Below, piece by piece: positions 1-9,595 of a stretch of 64,000 bases of DNA. The stretch comes from Pacificimonas pallii. Its GTDB lineage: Bacteria > Pseudomonadota > Alphaproteobacteria > Sphingomonadales > Sphingomonadaceae. A program made the translations under genes and the position numbers. Every line of letters begins with the position of its first letter. The first letter of the stretch is position 1. The notes beneath the pieces are model-generated. The model did not search any database. It saw only the letters and a list, made by a program, of their open reading frames with translations, and was not told where the DNA came from. The DNA lies in contig NZ_JAGSPA010000002.1 of assembly GCF_019204005.1 (NCBI RefSeq), positions 496,001 through 560,000 of the forward strand, read 5' to 3'.

Positions 1-243
1 GCCATCGCCCAGGCCAATGGACTGCATGCGGCTGGCAAATTTTTCCGAAGAGGGCGCCATGCCGGGAAGGTCGCTATCCTTGTCGGCGAGTTCGACGAGG
101 TCCATGAAGACGGCACCCGGAATATGCGCGTTTTCAAACTTCGCGCGGGCATCGCGGTCGAGGAAATAGGTTGCGTCGACAACACGAAGATCGGGCTTGT
201 CCAGTTCCTCGGCAAGCCATTCAGTTGTAACCAGCGAATCCAT
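1..243 (-). CDS. sseA: 3-mercaptopyruvate/thiosulfate sulfurtransferase, N-terminal part
   Basis: Only the first 81 codons are in the window; the gene runs off the left edge. The reading starts at the ATG at 243 with MDSLVTTEWLAEEL and continues through LRVVDATYFLDRDARAKF and AHIPGAVFMDL. This is the N-terminal (non-catalytic) rhodanese domain typical of SseA-type tandem-rhodanese proteins, which move sulfane sulfur from 3-mercaptopyruvate or thiosulfate to acceptors such as cyanide or thiols. The catalytic cysteine lies in the missing C-terminal domain, so activity cannot be judged. It diverges from queF across an 87-bp gap. A thiosulfate sulfurtransferase of the same family is the main alternative. 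Confidence 0.8.
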   Translation of the reverse strand, partial: MDSLVTTEWLAEELDKPDLRVVDATYFLDRDARAKFENAHIPGAVFMDLVELADKDSDLPGMAPSSEKFASRMQSIGLGDG

Positions 244-330
244 GTGTGCGCCTTTCGAAAACCACGTTGCGGCGCAGTGATAACGCGCCCCACTAGGCAA
301 GGCTAGCTCCTACGGGCTACTTACACGCAA

Positions 331-777
331 ATGGAAACGACACATCTTGGCCGCATGAGCGCGCTGCCCGCTTCGCCCGAGGACGCCGACCTCGACTATC
401 CCGAGAACCCGCGACCGAAAGAGCGCTATCTCGTGCGCTTTTCGGCACCGGAGTTCACCTCGCTATGCCCGGTCACGGGTCAGCCCGACTTTGCGCATCT
501 GGTGATCGACTACGTCCCCGGCGACAGGATCGTGGAATCGAAATCACTGAAGCTGTTCCTGGGGTCGTTTCGCAATCATGCCGGCTTTCACGAGGATTGC
601 ACGGTCGGGATCGGCAAACGGCTGGCGGACGAGATGAAGCCCGTATGGCTGCGCATCGGCGGCTATTGGTATCCGCGCGGCGGGATACCGATCGATGTCT
701 TCTGGCAGACCGGCGCGCCCCCCGCCAATGTGTGGATACCCGATCAGGCTGTGCCGGGATATCGGGGGCGCGGCTAG
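331..777 (+). CDS. queF: NADPH-dependent preQ0 reductase (QueF, short form)
   Basis: A 148-aa protein of the short, unimodular QueF class, which reduces 7-cyano-7-deazaguanine (preQ0) to preQ1 with NADPH for queuosine biosynthesis. The expected signature is present: the thioimide-forming cysteine in [11 protein letters not shown] (C46), the acid in the same segment (D53), the substrate-binding [12 protein letters not shown], and FHED with its conserved histidine and glutamate. The fold is related to GTP cyclohydrolase I. The length matches the short class rather than the roughly 280-aa form of E. coli. An in-frame ATG at 355 is an alternative start. The other queuosine genes are not in this window. 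Confidence 0.93.
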   Translation: METTHLGRMSALPASPEDADLDYPENPRPKERYLVRFSAPEFTSLCPVTGQPDFAHLVIDYVPGDRIVESKSLKLFLGSFRNHAGFHEDCTVGIGKRLADEMKPVWLRIGGYWYPRGGIPIDVFWQTGAPPANVWIPDQAVPGYRGRG

Positions 778-798
778 CCCCTCCTCCAGACGTTCGCC

Positions 799-2520
799 TT
801 AGGAGGAAAGCCGCGTGGTCAGGTCCTCAATGCTGAGCGGCCTGTCGAAATAATAGCCCTGGCCGATTTCGCATCCGGCGAGCGCGAGCGCGTCGCGCTG
901 GCCCTCCGTCTCGATCCCCTCTGCGACGGTCGTCATGCCGAGCGCTTTTGACAGCGACAGGATCGCGCGAACGATATTCTGGCTGTCCGTCGATTTCAGC
1001 ATGCCATCGACGAAACTGCGGTCGATCTTCAGAATGTCGATGGGCAGCTTCTGGAGATAGCTAAGCGACGAATAGCCGGTTCCGAAGTCATCCATCGCGA
1101 TCATGCAGCCAAGCGCCTTCAGCCGGACGAAGACATCGCGCGCGCGCTCCGGACTGCTGACGATGGCGCTTTCGGTCAATTCGATCTTGAGCGCGTTGCC
1201 GGGCATGCCGGTCCTGTCGAGCGCCTGGGAAACGGCATCGACAATGTCATCCCGCACCAGCTGCACACCCGATACGTTGACCGCGAGCTGCAGCTGTTCC
1301 GAATTGGGTACAGTTGTACGGAGTTTCATCAATTCGCGGCACCCGGTTTCAAGTGCCCAGCGGCCCAGAGGCACGATCAGGCCGCTTTCTTCCGCGACCG
1401 GAATGAAGTCGGCCGGGGAGACGAAGCCATGCTCCTCGCTGATCCAGCGCGACAGGGCTTCGACACCGCTGATCCGGCCGGTCTTGAGGTCGATGAGCGG
1501 CTGGTAGGCGAGCGTCAGGCCGTTCTTTTCCAGGGCATCTCTCAGGCCCGCCTCAAGCCGGAAACGTTCACGCGCCTTTGAATGGTCCTGCGGCTGGTAG
1601 AGTTCAACGCCGCTCGCGCCGGTGCGCTTCGCCTGGCTCAGCGCGAAATTGGCGTCGCGCATGAGCTCCTCGACATGCGCGGAGGATGATAATGTCGTCG
1701 CGATGCCGATGGTGGCGCTGGCATAGACCTCGCCGCCGGAAAGCTGGAACGGGATGGCGAGCCGCCGATGCAGGCGCGCCACGATTTCAGCCGTTTCGCC
1801 TTCGCTGGCGATCTCCGACAAGAGAAGCGCGAACTCATCGCCGCCCAGGCGCGCCAGACGGTCGCTGCCGCGGATGCATGTGCCGAGCCGTCGTGCGAGC
1901 GCGACGAGGAACTCGTCCCCGACGATATGCCCGAGGCTGTCATTGATTCGCTTGAACCGGTCGATGTTGAGCAGCAGGACCGCGACATGCGCTTTTCCGC
2001 GCTTGCTGATCGCCCTGTCGGTCAGTTCCTGAAAGCGAAGGCGGTTCGGCAGCCCGGTCAGGTCGTCACTGAGCATCGTCATGCGCAGATGCTGTTCCGC
2101 GCGGATTTCAGATCCGCGGTCGCGGACGCTGATCAGGATGTGGTCGTCCCTGCGTGTGAGAGCCGCTGAGAGATGCAGCAGCTCGCCATTCACGTTCGCC
2201 TTCCATGACAGCTCGCCCTGCGGCAGGGAATTCCCTTGCAGCGACAGTGCGATATAGCGCGACACCAGACTGCTGCTCCTGAGGAGCGCGATCTTTTCCA
2301 GCGCCTGACCGGTAAGGCCATGCTCCACGCTCTCAGCCCAATTCGCGAACGTCGCATTGGCCTCGACACAGATTGGCAGCCCTTTCGGGCTTAACTTGAA
2401 TAGCGCGAGGCCGATGGGGAGGGCGTCGATGACGCCGCGATCGACAAGAGACAGCGCCGCGGCAGATCCCGTACGCACCATGAGGGGCGTTTCAGATTTC
2501 AGGCGGGCGGTCGGCGACAT
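799..2520 (-). CDS. GGDEF-EAL cyclic-di-GMP signalling protein with PAS-like N-terminus
   Basis: A 573-aa cytoplasmic protein. Residues about 25-130 look like a PAS-type sensor. A GGDEF domain (about 145-300) follows with an intact active site, LARLGGDEFALLL. The C-terminal EAL domain (about 320-570) keeps GVEALSRW, LAVNVSG, the metal-binding DD of MDDFGTGYSSL, LKIDRSFV, AEGIET and GQGYYFDRPL. Both catalytic motifs therefore look complete, so the protein could make c-di-GMP, degrade it, or switch. I see no transmembrane segment. It lies downstream of parC on the same strand with a 41-bp gap. No neighbouring gene identifies the signal it reads. Confidence 0.9.
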   Translation of the reverse strand: MSPTARLKSETPLMVRTGSAAALSLVDRGVIDALPIGLALFKLSPKGLPICVEANATFANWAESVEHGLTGQALEKIALLRSSSLVSRYIALSLQGNSLPQGELSWKANVNGELLHLSAALTRRDDHILISVRDRGSEIRAEQHLRMTMLSDDLTGLPNRLRFQELTDRAISKRGKAHVAVLLLNIDRFKRINDSLGHIVGDEFLVALARRLGTCIRGSDRLARLGGDEFALLLSEIASEGETAEIVARLHRRLAIPFQLSGGEVYASATIGIATTLSSSAHVEELMRDANFALSQAKRTGASGVELYQPQDHSKARERFRLEAGLRDALEKNGLTLAYQPLIDLKTGRISGVEALSRWISEEHGFVSPADFIPVAEESGLIVPLGRWALETGCRELMKLRTTVPNSEQLQLAVNVSGVQLVRDDIVDAVSQALDRTGMPGNALKIELTESAIVSSPERARDVFVRLKALGCMIAMDDFGTGYSSLSYLQKLPIDILKIDRSFVDGMLKSTDSQNIVRAILSLSKALGMTTVAEGIETEGQRDALALAGCEIGQGYYFDRPLSIEDLTTRLSS

Positions 2521-2561
2521 CGCGCCAATATGAACGGAACCCGCTTAAGAACGCGTTACCC

Positions 2562-4817
2562 TTAAAAACGATTTGTTTTCGGGAACCCCATTGGCGGCAG
2601 TCGGCCCGCCTGACCGCGTGCGGCACGCCACGGCGTCAGGTCCATTTCGGACCGGGTGCGTCCGCTATCGCCGCCCATTGCCCAGCTGAGCCCGTCCTCA
2701 AGCCGGATGGTCGTCGCATCCGACATGCCCTCCTGCTTGTAGCGTTGCAGCATGACACCCTGTCCGCGCGTCATTCTCGGCAGGTCTTCCAGCGGGAAGA
2801 TCAGCATTTTCCGGTTCTCCCCGATCACCGCGACATGGTCATGGGCGTCGGGAATCGGATGTACGACCTTGAGTTTCGCGCCCGGCTTGAAACTCATGAC
2901 CTGACGGCCTTTCCGGGTTTCGGCGATCATATCGGCGGCGGCGATGACAAAGCCTCGGCCGTCACTGGCAGCGAGCAGGAAACTGGGCGCGGACGCGCTC
3001 ACGAACATCGACACGATGCCAGCGTCGGCGTCGATGTCGATCATCGCGCGTACCGGCTCGCCGAAGCCGCGCCCGCCGGGCAGGCGGTCGGCACCGATGG
3101 TGTAAAAACGGCCATTGTCGGCAGCCACGATCAGCTTGTCGATGGTGGAGGCGTGGAAAGCCTGTGCGAGGGAATCGCCCTCCTTGAATTTCTGGTCCTT
3201 CAGGCTGCCAAGCTCGACATGCCCCTTCATCGCCCGCAGCCAGCCGCGCGTCGATACGATGACGGTCACGGGTTCGCGCTCGATCATGGCCTCAAGCGGG
3301 ATGTCCTGCGTCGGACCGGCCGCTTCGATGACGGTGCGCCGCGCATCGCCGAAGCTTTTCCTGAGCCGGGTGAGATCTTCCTTCAGGCGGCGGCGCTGTA
3401 GTGCGTCGGAACCGAGGAGTTCGGTAAGCTCATCCTTTTCCCGCCGCAGCTCGTCATCCTCGGTGCGAAGCTGCATTTCCTCCAGGCGGCGCAGCGAGCG
3501 CAGGCGCATGTTGAGAATCGCCTCCGCCTGACGATCATTGAGCGCGAATTCGGCGATCATGACAGCCTTCGGTTCGTCCTCGGTGCGAATGATCTCGATA
3601 ACGCGGTCGAGGTTCAGATAGGCGATCAGATAGCCGGCGACGAGTTCCAGCCTGTCCTCGATCCTGCCAAGCCGAAACCGGGTGCGGCGCTGAAGCATGT
3701 CGAACTGATGCGTGACCCATGCGCCCAGAACCTCATGCAGCGCCATGACACCCGGCGTGCGGTCCTTGTCGAGGACGTTCATGTTGAGGCCGAAGCGCAC
3801 CTCAAGGTCGGTCATCTTGAACAGGCTGTCCATCAGGACGGCCTTGGGCACGTTTTTCGAGCGCGGGGTGAGGACGATGCGCGTGTCCTCCGCGCTTTCG
3901 TCGTTCACGTCTTCGAGGATCGGCAGCTTTTTATCCGTGACCAGCGCGGCGCACTGCTCGATCAGCTTGGCCCGCTGCACACCATAGGGCGTTTCGGTGA
4001 CGATCAGCTGCCATCTGCCGCCGCCAAGATCCTCATAGGGAATTTCGCGCTCGCCCTCGGTCGCAACCCTGTCGCCTGCGAACCTGGCGCGGACGCGGAA
4101 CGACCCGCGGCCGGTTTCATAGGCGGCCAGAATGGTGTCCTCGTCCTCGGCCAGGATGCCGCCGGTCGGAAAATCCGGGCCCTTGATCTTCTGCAGCAGA
4201 CGCGCGGTGCCGGCGGCCGGATTGTCGATGAGGATGCGGGCGGCGTCGGCGATTTCGGCAATATTGTGCGGCGGAATGTTGGTCGCCATGCCGACCGCGA
4301 TGCCGGACGCGCCATTGGCCAGCAGGTTCGGGAACAGGCCGGGAAAGACCTCGGGCTCTTCATCCTCGCCATTATAGGTTTCGCGAAATTCGACCGTGCC
4401 CTCGGACAGGCCCTGCATCAGCGCGGACGCGGCGGCGGTCAGGCGCGCCTCGGTGTATCGCATGGCGGCGGCGTTATCGCCGTCGATATTGCCAAAATTG
4501 CCCTGACCGTCGACCAGCGGGTAGCGCAGCGCGAAGGTCTGCGCGAGGCGGACCATGGCGTCGTACACGGACTGGTCGCCATGCGGGTGATATTTGCCGA
4601 TGACGTCGCCGACGACGCGCGCGCACTTCTTGAAGCCGGAGCCAGGGTCGAGCTTCAACAGGCTCATCGCCCAAAGCAGACGGCGGTGAACGGGCTTCAG
4701 CCCGTCGCGCACGTCGGGCAGGGACCGCGCGGTGATCGTCGACATGGCGTAAACGAGGTACTTCTCGCTCAGTTCACTGGCGAACGGACGGTCGATAATG
4801 TTCTTGTCGTCGAGCAT
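2562..4817 (-). CDS. parC: DNA topoisomerase IV subunit A
   Basis: A 751-aa type IIA topoisomerase A subunit, which with ParE decatenates daughter chromosomes. The DNA-gate region is clear: [32 protein letters not shown], and the catalytic tyrosine in [11 protein letters not shown] (Y121). A breakage-reunion domain and coiled coil follow, then a short C-terminal beta-pinwheel. That pinwheel lacks an obvious GyrA box, which favours ParC over GyrA. In the quinolone pocket the positions matching E. coli ParC S80 and E84 are Gln82 and Asp86. parC starts 6 bp after the recO stop and is probably cotranscribed with it. Confidence 0.95.
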   Translation of the reverse strand: MLDDKNIIDRPFASELSEKYLVYAMSTITARSLPDVRDGLKPVHRRLLWAMSLLKLDPGSGFKKCARVVGDVIGKYHPHGDQSVYDAMVRLAQTFALRYPLVDGQGNFGNIDGDNAAAMRYTEARLTAAASALMQGLSEGTVEFRETYNGEDEEPEVFPGLFPNLLANGASGIAVGMATNIPPHNIAEIADAARILIDNPAAGTARLLQKIKGPDFPTGGILAEDEDTILAAYETGRGSFRVRARFAGDRVATEGEREIPYEDLGGGRWQLIVTETPYGVQRAKLIEQCAALVTDKKLPILEDVNDESAEDTRIVLTPRSKNVPKAVLMDSLFKMTDLEVRFGLNMNVLDKDRTPGVMALHEVLGAWVTHQFDMLQRRTRFRLGRIEDRLELVAGYLIAYLNLDRVIEIIRTEDEPKAVMIAEFALNDRQAEAILNMRLRSLRRLEEMQLRTEDDELRREKDELTELLGSDALQRRRLKEDLTRLRKSFGDARRTVIEAAGPTQDIPLEAMIEREPVTVIVSTRGWLRAMKGHVELGSLKDQKFKEGDSLAQAFHASTIDKLIVAADNGRFYTIGADRLPGGRGFGEPVRAMIDIDADAGIVSMFVSASAPSFLLAASDGRGFVIAAADMIAETRKGRQVMSFKPGAKLKVVHPIPDAHDHVAVIGENRKMLIFPLEDLPRMTRGQGVMLQRYKQEGMSDATTIRLEDGLSWAMGGDSGRTRSEMDLTPWRAARGQAGRLPPMGFPKTNRF

Positions 4818-4823
4818 GTGTCC

Positions 4824-5558
4824 CTAGAACCGCTTTCCGAGCCGCGCGTCAACGCGGTCTCTTGCGACAATCGTGCGATCGGCGCGATGTGTGGGCAGGA
4901 GGTCACGCAGGATGAAATGGCGCGTCAGCCCAAGCGCTCCCTGAATGTCCGCGCCGGTCGGCCTGACGCCGGAACCGAGCAGGAACGCGGGCAGGGCGAG
5001 CAGACGCTCCTTATACTGCGCGCCGGCGTCCCGGCTGACGGCGCGGCCTGATTTGGGCGAAACATAGATCAGATCATCGAGCTGTCCGGTCACGGCGCAA
5101 CTGCCGAGATCGAGCTGAAAACCGAGATCGGCAAGCAGCGCGAACTCGAAACGGGCCAGCGCCTCGCCGACCCGCAGGGCACCGGCGTCCGCATCCAGCA
5201 GTGCCAGCATCGCGTTCATGCGGACATAGACATCCGGAAATGTCTCCCCCTCCGGCAATGTGTCGGCGACGAGCATCGTGAGCCATTCCACCATCGCAAG
5301 CGAGAGGGGATCGAGCGCGAGTGCGGCACGGCTGGTCTCCAGCTCAAGCCGCGCACGCGCCATCCGGCCCTCGCCGCGGGCCTCAAGTTCGGCGGCGACG
5401 AGGTTGCCGGGAGTGAGCACGCCCTTGGTCTTTCGCGAACGGCTGCCATGGACATAGGCGGCGATCAGGCCATCGCTTTTGGTGAGCAGGCGAATGACCG
5501 CGCCATGTTCGCCGTGGGCGCGCGCGGTGCAGACGATGGCCGGACTGTCGATCTGCAC
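4824..5558 (-). CDS. recO: DNA repair protein RecO
   Basis: A 244-aa RecO, which with RecR loads RecA onto SSB-coated gaps (RecFOR pathway). The N-terminal OB fold (about 1-80) reads PAIVCTARAHGEHGAVI and AAYVHGSRSRK. The alphaproteobacterial C-terminal hallmark CAVTGQLDDLIYVSPKSGRA is present. The start is GTG at 5558: the upstream in-frame ATG at 5580 hits a stop after five codons. The gene lies 33 bp after era and 6 bp before parC, so it belongs to the lepB-rnc-era-recO block. Confidence 0.93.
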   Translation of the reverse strand: MQIDSPAIVCTARAHGEHGAVIRLLTKSDGLIAAYVHGSRSRKTKGVLTPGNLVAAELEARGEGRMARARLELETSRAALALDPLSLAMVEWLTMLVADTLPEGETFPDVYVRMNAMLALLDADAGALRVGEALARFEFALLADLGFQLDLGSCAVTGQLDDLIYVSPKSGRAVSRDAGAQYKERLLALPAFLLGSGVRPTGADIQGALGLTRHFILRDLLPTHRADRTIVARDRVDARLGKRF

Positions 5559-5591
5559 CGTTTCAGCCCGCCATTCGCATGCAAATCTCGC

Positions 5592-6485
5592 TCATGTGGT
5601 CCAGTCGAGGCCCATTTGCTCATAGCTTTCGCGATTGTCCGCCCAATCCGCTTTCACTTTCACGGTCAGGAACAGGTGCACGCGTTCGCCGAACAGATCT
5701 TCGAGCTCGGTACGCGATTCGGTGCCTATCTGCTTCACACGGCTGCCGCCCTTGCCAAGGACGATGCCTTTCTGGCTTTCGCGTTCCACGAGGATGGTCT
5801 GGTGGATGGAAATGCCGTTCGGACCATCCGTCCAGCTTTCCGTTTCCACCGTCGACGCATAGGGCACTTCCTGGTAAAGCTGCAGGAACAGCTTTTCGCG
5901 GGTGATCTCGGCGGCCAATAGCCGACTGGTGATGTTCGAGACCTGATCCTCGGGGAAATGCCAGGGCTCCTGCGGCATGGCGGCGGCGAGCGTTTCCTTG
6001 AGATCGGAAACACCATCGCCTGTGGGCGCGGACACCATGAAGGTCTCGGCAAATTCGATGTGCCGGTTCAGCTCCTGCGCCAGCGGGAGCAGGCGCTGTT
6101 TCTGCGCAACGTCGACCTTCGTGAGCGCCAGCATCTTGGGCTCCTTGCGCTGCGCCAGCGTCTCGAGGATGTTTTCGACGTCGTCGGTGATACCGCGCCT
6201 GGCATCGACGAGAAGCAGCACCAGATCCGCGCCGGACGCCCCTTCCCATGCGGCATGCACCATCGCCCTTTCAAGGCGCTTCGATGGCGTGAAGATTCCA
6301 GGCGTGTCGACCAGGATCAGCTGAGTGTCGCCGTCAATCGCCACGCCCATCAGGCGCGCGCGTGTCGTCTGTACCTTGGGACTGACGATGGCGACCTTCT
6401 GCCCCACGAGCGTGTTGACGAGAGTCGACTTGCCCGCATTCGGCGCGCCCACGACCGCGACAACTCCGCAATGACGTTCGCTCAT
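5592..6485 (-). CDS. era: GTPase Era (16S rRNA-binding, ribosome maturation)
   Basis: A 297-aa Era. It binds GTP and the 3' end of 16S rRNA during 30S assembly. G1 is GAPNAGKST, G3 is VDTPGIF, G4 is LTKVD and G5 is SAPTGDGV. The C-terminal KH domain carries KGIVLGKGGSRVKQIG (about 230-245). Length and domain order are normal. It starts inside the last codons of rnc with a 4-nt ATGA overlap, which indicates translational coupling, as is usual for rnc-era pairs. Confidence 0.97.
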   Translation of the reverse strand: MSERHCGVVAVVGAPNAGKSTLVNTLVGQKVAIVSPKVQTTRARLMGVAIDGDTQLILVDTPGIFTPSKRLERAMVHAAWEGASGADLVLLLVDARRGITDDVENILETLAQRKEPKMLALTKVDVAQKQRLLPLAQELNRHIEFAETFMVSAPTGDGVSDLKETLAAAMPQEPWHFPEDQVSNITSRLLAAEITREKLFLQLYQEVPYASTVETESWTDGPNGISIHQTILVERESQKGIVLGKGGSRVKQIGTESRTELEDLFGERVHLFLTVKVKADWADNRESYEQMGLDWTT

Positions 6486-7156
6486 AGCGCACCTTCTCTC
6501 TTCAACATGGCGAGCGCAGCGGCCTTCTGGGCCTCCTGCTTGCTTGCCCCTTCGGCTTCGATCGGATCGACGCCCCTTACCGCGACTTCGACACGGAATG
6601 AGGGCGCATGGTCAGGCCCGTCGCGCCATGTGATCGTATAGACCGGAATCGGCTTGCCGCGACCCTGTGCCCATTCCTGCAGGTGAGACTTCGGATCGCG
6701 CGGCGGTTTGCTATGACTGCTGACCCGGTCTGCCCAGCTCTTATGTATGAACGCCGACGCAACTTCCAGCCCGCCATCGATATACAGCGCGCCGATCAGC
6801 GCCTCGCAGACATCGCCAAGCAGGTTTTCCGACCGGTGCACGCCGGAAGCGCGGGCGGAGTCCTCGATCCGGACCTCCTTGTGGACGTCAAGCGCGCGCG
6901 CGACTTCCGCGCAGCTGTGCTTGTCGACCAGCGCCGCGAAGCGCCGTGCCATATCGCGTTCCGATTCTCCCAATTCGCGATAGAGCCAGTCCGCCATCAC
7001 GCAGCCGAGCACCCGGTCGCCAAGAAATTCCAGCCGCTCATAGCTTTTGCGCTTGCCGCGCGCTGCGCTGGAATGTGTCAGTGCACCCTCGACCAGCGAC
7101 AGATCGGCGAATTCATGGCCAAGCTTCGCCGCCGCCCAAACCGCAAGATCGCTCAC
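6482..7156 (-). CDS. rnc: Ribonuclease III
   Basis: Ribonuclease III, which cleaves double-stranded RNA in rRNA and mRNA processing. The catalytic domain has YERLEFLGDRVLG (the usual Asn before Glu is Tyr) and the second acidic cluster in LGDVCEALIGALYIDGG. A C-terminal double-stranded RNA-binding domain begins near DPKSHLQEWAQGRGKP. I chose GTG at 7156 (224 aa) because it overlaps the lepB stop as GTGA and the protein then starts at SDLAVWAAAKLGHEF. An upstream ATG at 7198 would give 238 aa but reaches 46 bp into lepB. It is coupled to era downstream by a 4-nt overlap. Confidence 0.95.
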   Translation of the reverse strand: MSDLAVWAAAKLGHEFADLSLVEGALTHSSAARGKRKSYERLEFLGDRVLGCVMADWLYRELGESERDMARRFAALVDKHSCAEVARALDVHKEVRIEDSARASGVHRSENLLGDVCEALIGALYIDGGLEVASAFIHKSWADRVSSHSKPPRDPKSHLQEWAQGRGKPIPVYTITWRDGPDHAPSFRVEVAVRGVDPIEAEGASKQEAQKAAALAMLKREGAL

Positions 7157-7959
7157 AGCCGCTGTCCCAGCCGGTCCCAGCGGATCGCGGACAGCCATGT
7201 GGACGGCGCGCCGAATCTGGCTGACCCATCGACCGACAGGAAAATCATGTCCGTACGTCCCACCAGTGTCTCCATGGGGATCATCCCAAAGCCTTCGCGT
7301 GCCCTGCTGTCATCGCTGTTATCGCGATTGTCGCCCATGACGAACAGGTGATTTTCCGGGACTGTGAACAGGGCGGTATCATCCGCGGTAGACCCCCGCT
7401 GGCTATCGAGGACGCGAATGCTGCGCACACCGGACAATGTTTCACGATATTGAGGAAAGACGCAATCACCCGCCACGACACCGCCGCCATCACAGGGTGT
7501 CAGCGCCGTGACCGGGATGACGGCGTCCGCGATCCTTGTGCGCGGTACGGGCGTGCCATTCAGGATCAGCTGTCCGCCCCTGACCTGAACCGTATCGCCG
7601 GGCAGGCCGATGATACGCTTTACGAAGTTGGTGCCGCTGCCCCTGGGGTCCGTGAAAACGGCAACGTCGCCGCGATCGGGAAGCGCGCCGCCCCGACGGC
7701 CGGTGAACGGCGCGGTCCGCCAGGGCAGGGACGCCTGACTGTACCCGTAGGGATATTTGGCGACCAGAACATAGTCGCCCGCAAGAAGGCTCGGCTGCAT
7801 TGAGGCGGATGGTATCGAGAACGGCTCGAAAATGAAGGTGCGGATGCCAAGTGCAAGCATGATGGCGAGCAAAATCGTGCGCAATCCGGCAAGCCATGTC
7901 GGCGTGCGCTGGACCTGCGCGCTCACAGGCGATTTTGCGATGAGGTGGGAGCCGTTCAC
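7153..7959 (-). CDS. lepB: Signal peptidase I
   Basis: A membrane serine protease that removes signal peptides from Sec- and Tat-exported proteins. One N-terminal transmembrane segment (about residues 23-43) precedes FEPFSIPSASMQPSL, where the Ser before Met (S53) is the nucleophile. The general-base lysine lies in NFVKRIIGLPGD (K114), and box E is MGDNRDNSDDSR. I chose GTG at 7959 (268 aa), preceded by GGAAAGG at suitable spacing. The frame stays open much further upstream, but that extension runs antisense through pgi and shows no signal-peptidase features. The stop overlaps the rnc GTG start. Confidence 0.94.
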   Translation of the reverse strand: MNGSHLIAKSPVSAQVQRTPTWLAGLRTILLAIMLALGIRTFIFEPFSIPSASMQPSLLAGDYVLVAKYPYGYSQASLPWRTAPFTGRRGGALPDRGDVAVFTDPRGSGTNFVKRIIGLPGDTVQVRGGQLILNGTPVPRTRIADAVIPVTALTPCDGGGVVAGDCVFPQYRETLSGVRSIRVLDSQRGSTADDTALFTVPENHLFVMGDNRDNSDDSRAREGFGMIPMETLVGRTDMIFLSVDGSARFGAPSTWLSAIRWDRLGQRL

Positions 7960-8043
7960 GCTTTCGGCCTTTCCAGCGGTGCGGCGCGCTGTCAAGCGAG
8001 GCCGAAATGCAAAAAGCGGGCATGGAAAGAGAAGGTGAGGATC

Positions 8044-9573
8044 ATGCAGGCAGAGTGGCGGGAGCTTGAAAGTGCGGTGAAGGCGGCGGCGGATGTTCCG
8101 CTGAAGACCAGGTTCGAGACCGAGCCGGGACGGCTTGGCAGGCTGGCGTTCGACGTTGCCGGGCTGCATATCGATCTTTCCAAGACGCACCTCGACATTC
8201 CTGTCGTCGACGCTTTTGAAACGCTGGCGCAGGCCGTCGATTTTCGCGGCGAGCGGGCACGGCTGCTGCATGGCCAGGTCGTCAACGCCACTGAAGGGCG
8301 TGCCGCCTCGCACACGGCGGAGCGCGGCATGGGCGCACCAGAACATGTTCGCGCGGCCGACGAGGCGCGCGCGGCAATGCGTGACGTGTATGACCGTATT
8401 GAAGGCGGCGCCTTTGGCGATGTCAGGCACATTATCCATATCGGCATTGGCGGTTCCTTCCTTGGTCCCGCGCTTGTCATCGACGCGCTGCGCAAGGCGG
8501 ACATGCGCTACGACGTCCATATTGTCAGCAATATAGACGGACAGGCGCTGGAAAGGGCGCTGAAACAGGTCGATCGCACGCGCACGCTGCTCGTCACCGT
8601 GTCGAAAAGCTTCTCAACGCTGGAAACGATGCTGAATACCGAATCGGCACTCGCCGCGCTTGGCACGGATTCGAAACAGCGCCTGATCGCCGTGACGGCG
8701 GCGCCGGACAGGGCTGCCGCATTTGGCGTGCCCCGCGAAAATATCCTGCCCTTCGCGGACACTGTCGGCGGGCGCTATTCCCTATGGACAGGCGTCGGCC
8801 TTGCTGCCGTCCTTGCGCTTGGCTGGGACAGCTATGACGCGCTGCTGTCCGGCGCGGCGGCAATGGACCGGCATTTCGCCGATGCACCGCTGCGGGAGAA
8901 CGCGCCGGTGATGGCGGCCATGATGGACCTTGCCTATGCGAGCGTTCTGGGCGCGGAGACACGGGCGATATTCGCCTATGACGAGCGGCTGGCGCTATTG
9001 CCGTCTTTTCTGCAGCAACTGGAAACGGAATCGAATGGCAAACTGGTCGACCGCGACGGAAAAAGGCTTGAGCGGGGTTCCGCGCCGGTCGTGTGGGGCG
9101 GCGTCGGCACCGACGCGCAGCACGCCGTGTTCCAGCTGCTGCACCAGGGTACGCACCTGATTCCGGCGGAGTTTCTGGCGGTGCGGGAGCCGGGTCACAG
9201 GCTGGGCGGCGCGCATCACCGGCACCTTTTGTCCAACTGCATCGCGCAAGGGGCGGCGCTGATGCGCGGCCGCAGCTTTGAAGAAGCGAAGGCGGCGGGG
9301 GCGGATGATGCGACGGCACATGCAAAGACGTTCCCCGGCGACCGTCCCTCGGCAACCATCCTGCTGAGGCGGCTCGATGCACGCACGCTTGGCGCGCTGC
9401 TGGCGTTTTACGAGCACCGCACCTTCAGCTTTGGCGCGCTGCTGGAGATTAACAGCTTCGATCAGATGGGCGTGGAACTGGGCAAGGATGTCGCCCGCGC
9501 CATCGCGGAGGGTGATCTTGGCGACCTCGACCCATCGAGCCGCGACCTGCTTGATCGCGCGGGAATTTTATAG
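8044..9573 (+). CDS. pgi: Glucose-6-phosphate isomerase
   Basis: A 509-aa enzyme interconverting glucose 6-phosphate and fructose 6-phosphate. Visible PGI motifs are HIGIGGSFLGP, TVSKSFSTLET, DTVGGRYSLWTGVG (signature 1), LLHQGTHLIPAEF and INSFDQMGVELGK (signature 2). The start is ATG 8044, preceded by AAGGTGAGG; the 33 codons open upstream look non-coding. It is divergent from lepB. It stands apart from the tkt-gap-pgk-fba genes further on, but serves the same central carbon metabolism. Confidence 0.96.
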   Translation: MQAEWRELESAVKAAADVPLKTRFETEPGRLGRLAFDVAGLHIDLSKTHLDIPVVDAFETLAQAVDFRGERARLLHGQVVNATEGRAASHTAERGMGAPEHVRAADEARAAMRDVYDRIEGGAFGDVRHIIHIGIGGSFLGPALVIDALRKADMRYDVHIVSNIDGQALERALKQVDRTRTLLVTVSKSFSTLETMLNTESALAALGTDSKQRLIAVTAAPDRAAAFGVPRENILPFADTVGGRYSLWTGVGLAAVLALGWDSYDALLSGAAAMDRHFADAPLRENAPVMAAMMDLAYASVLGAETRAIFAYDERLALLPSFLQQLETESNGKLVDRDGKRLERGSAPVVWGGVGTDAQHAVFQLLHQGTHLIPAEFLAVREPGHRLGGAHHRHLLSNCIAQGAALMRGRSFEEAKAAGADDATAHAKTFPGDRPSATILLRRLDARTLGALLAFYEHRTFSFGALLEINSFDQMGVELGKDVARAIAEGDLGDLDPSSRDLLDRAGIL

Positions 9574-9595
9574 CCGCGCCGGGCTGCGGCGCGCG

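Noticed and set aside
3708-5051. Long plus-strand ORF (447 codons) across parC and recO
   Set aside because: It is antisense to two clear genes, has no recognisable domain, and results from GC-rich third positions in the opposite strand.
7945-8043. N-terminal extension of pgi
   Set aside because: ATG 8044 has a strong ribosome binding site and matches the family start; the extension overlaps the lepB start.
7960-8520. N-terminal extension of lepB
   Set aside because: The frame is open but runs antisense through pgi, has no signal-peptidase homology, and a GTG with a good ribosome binding site lies at 7959.
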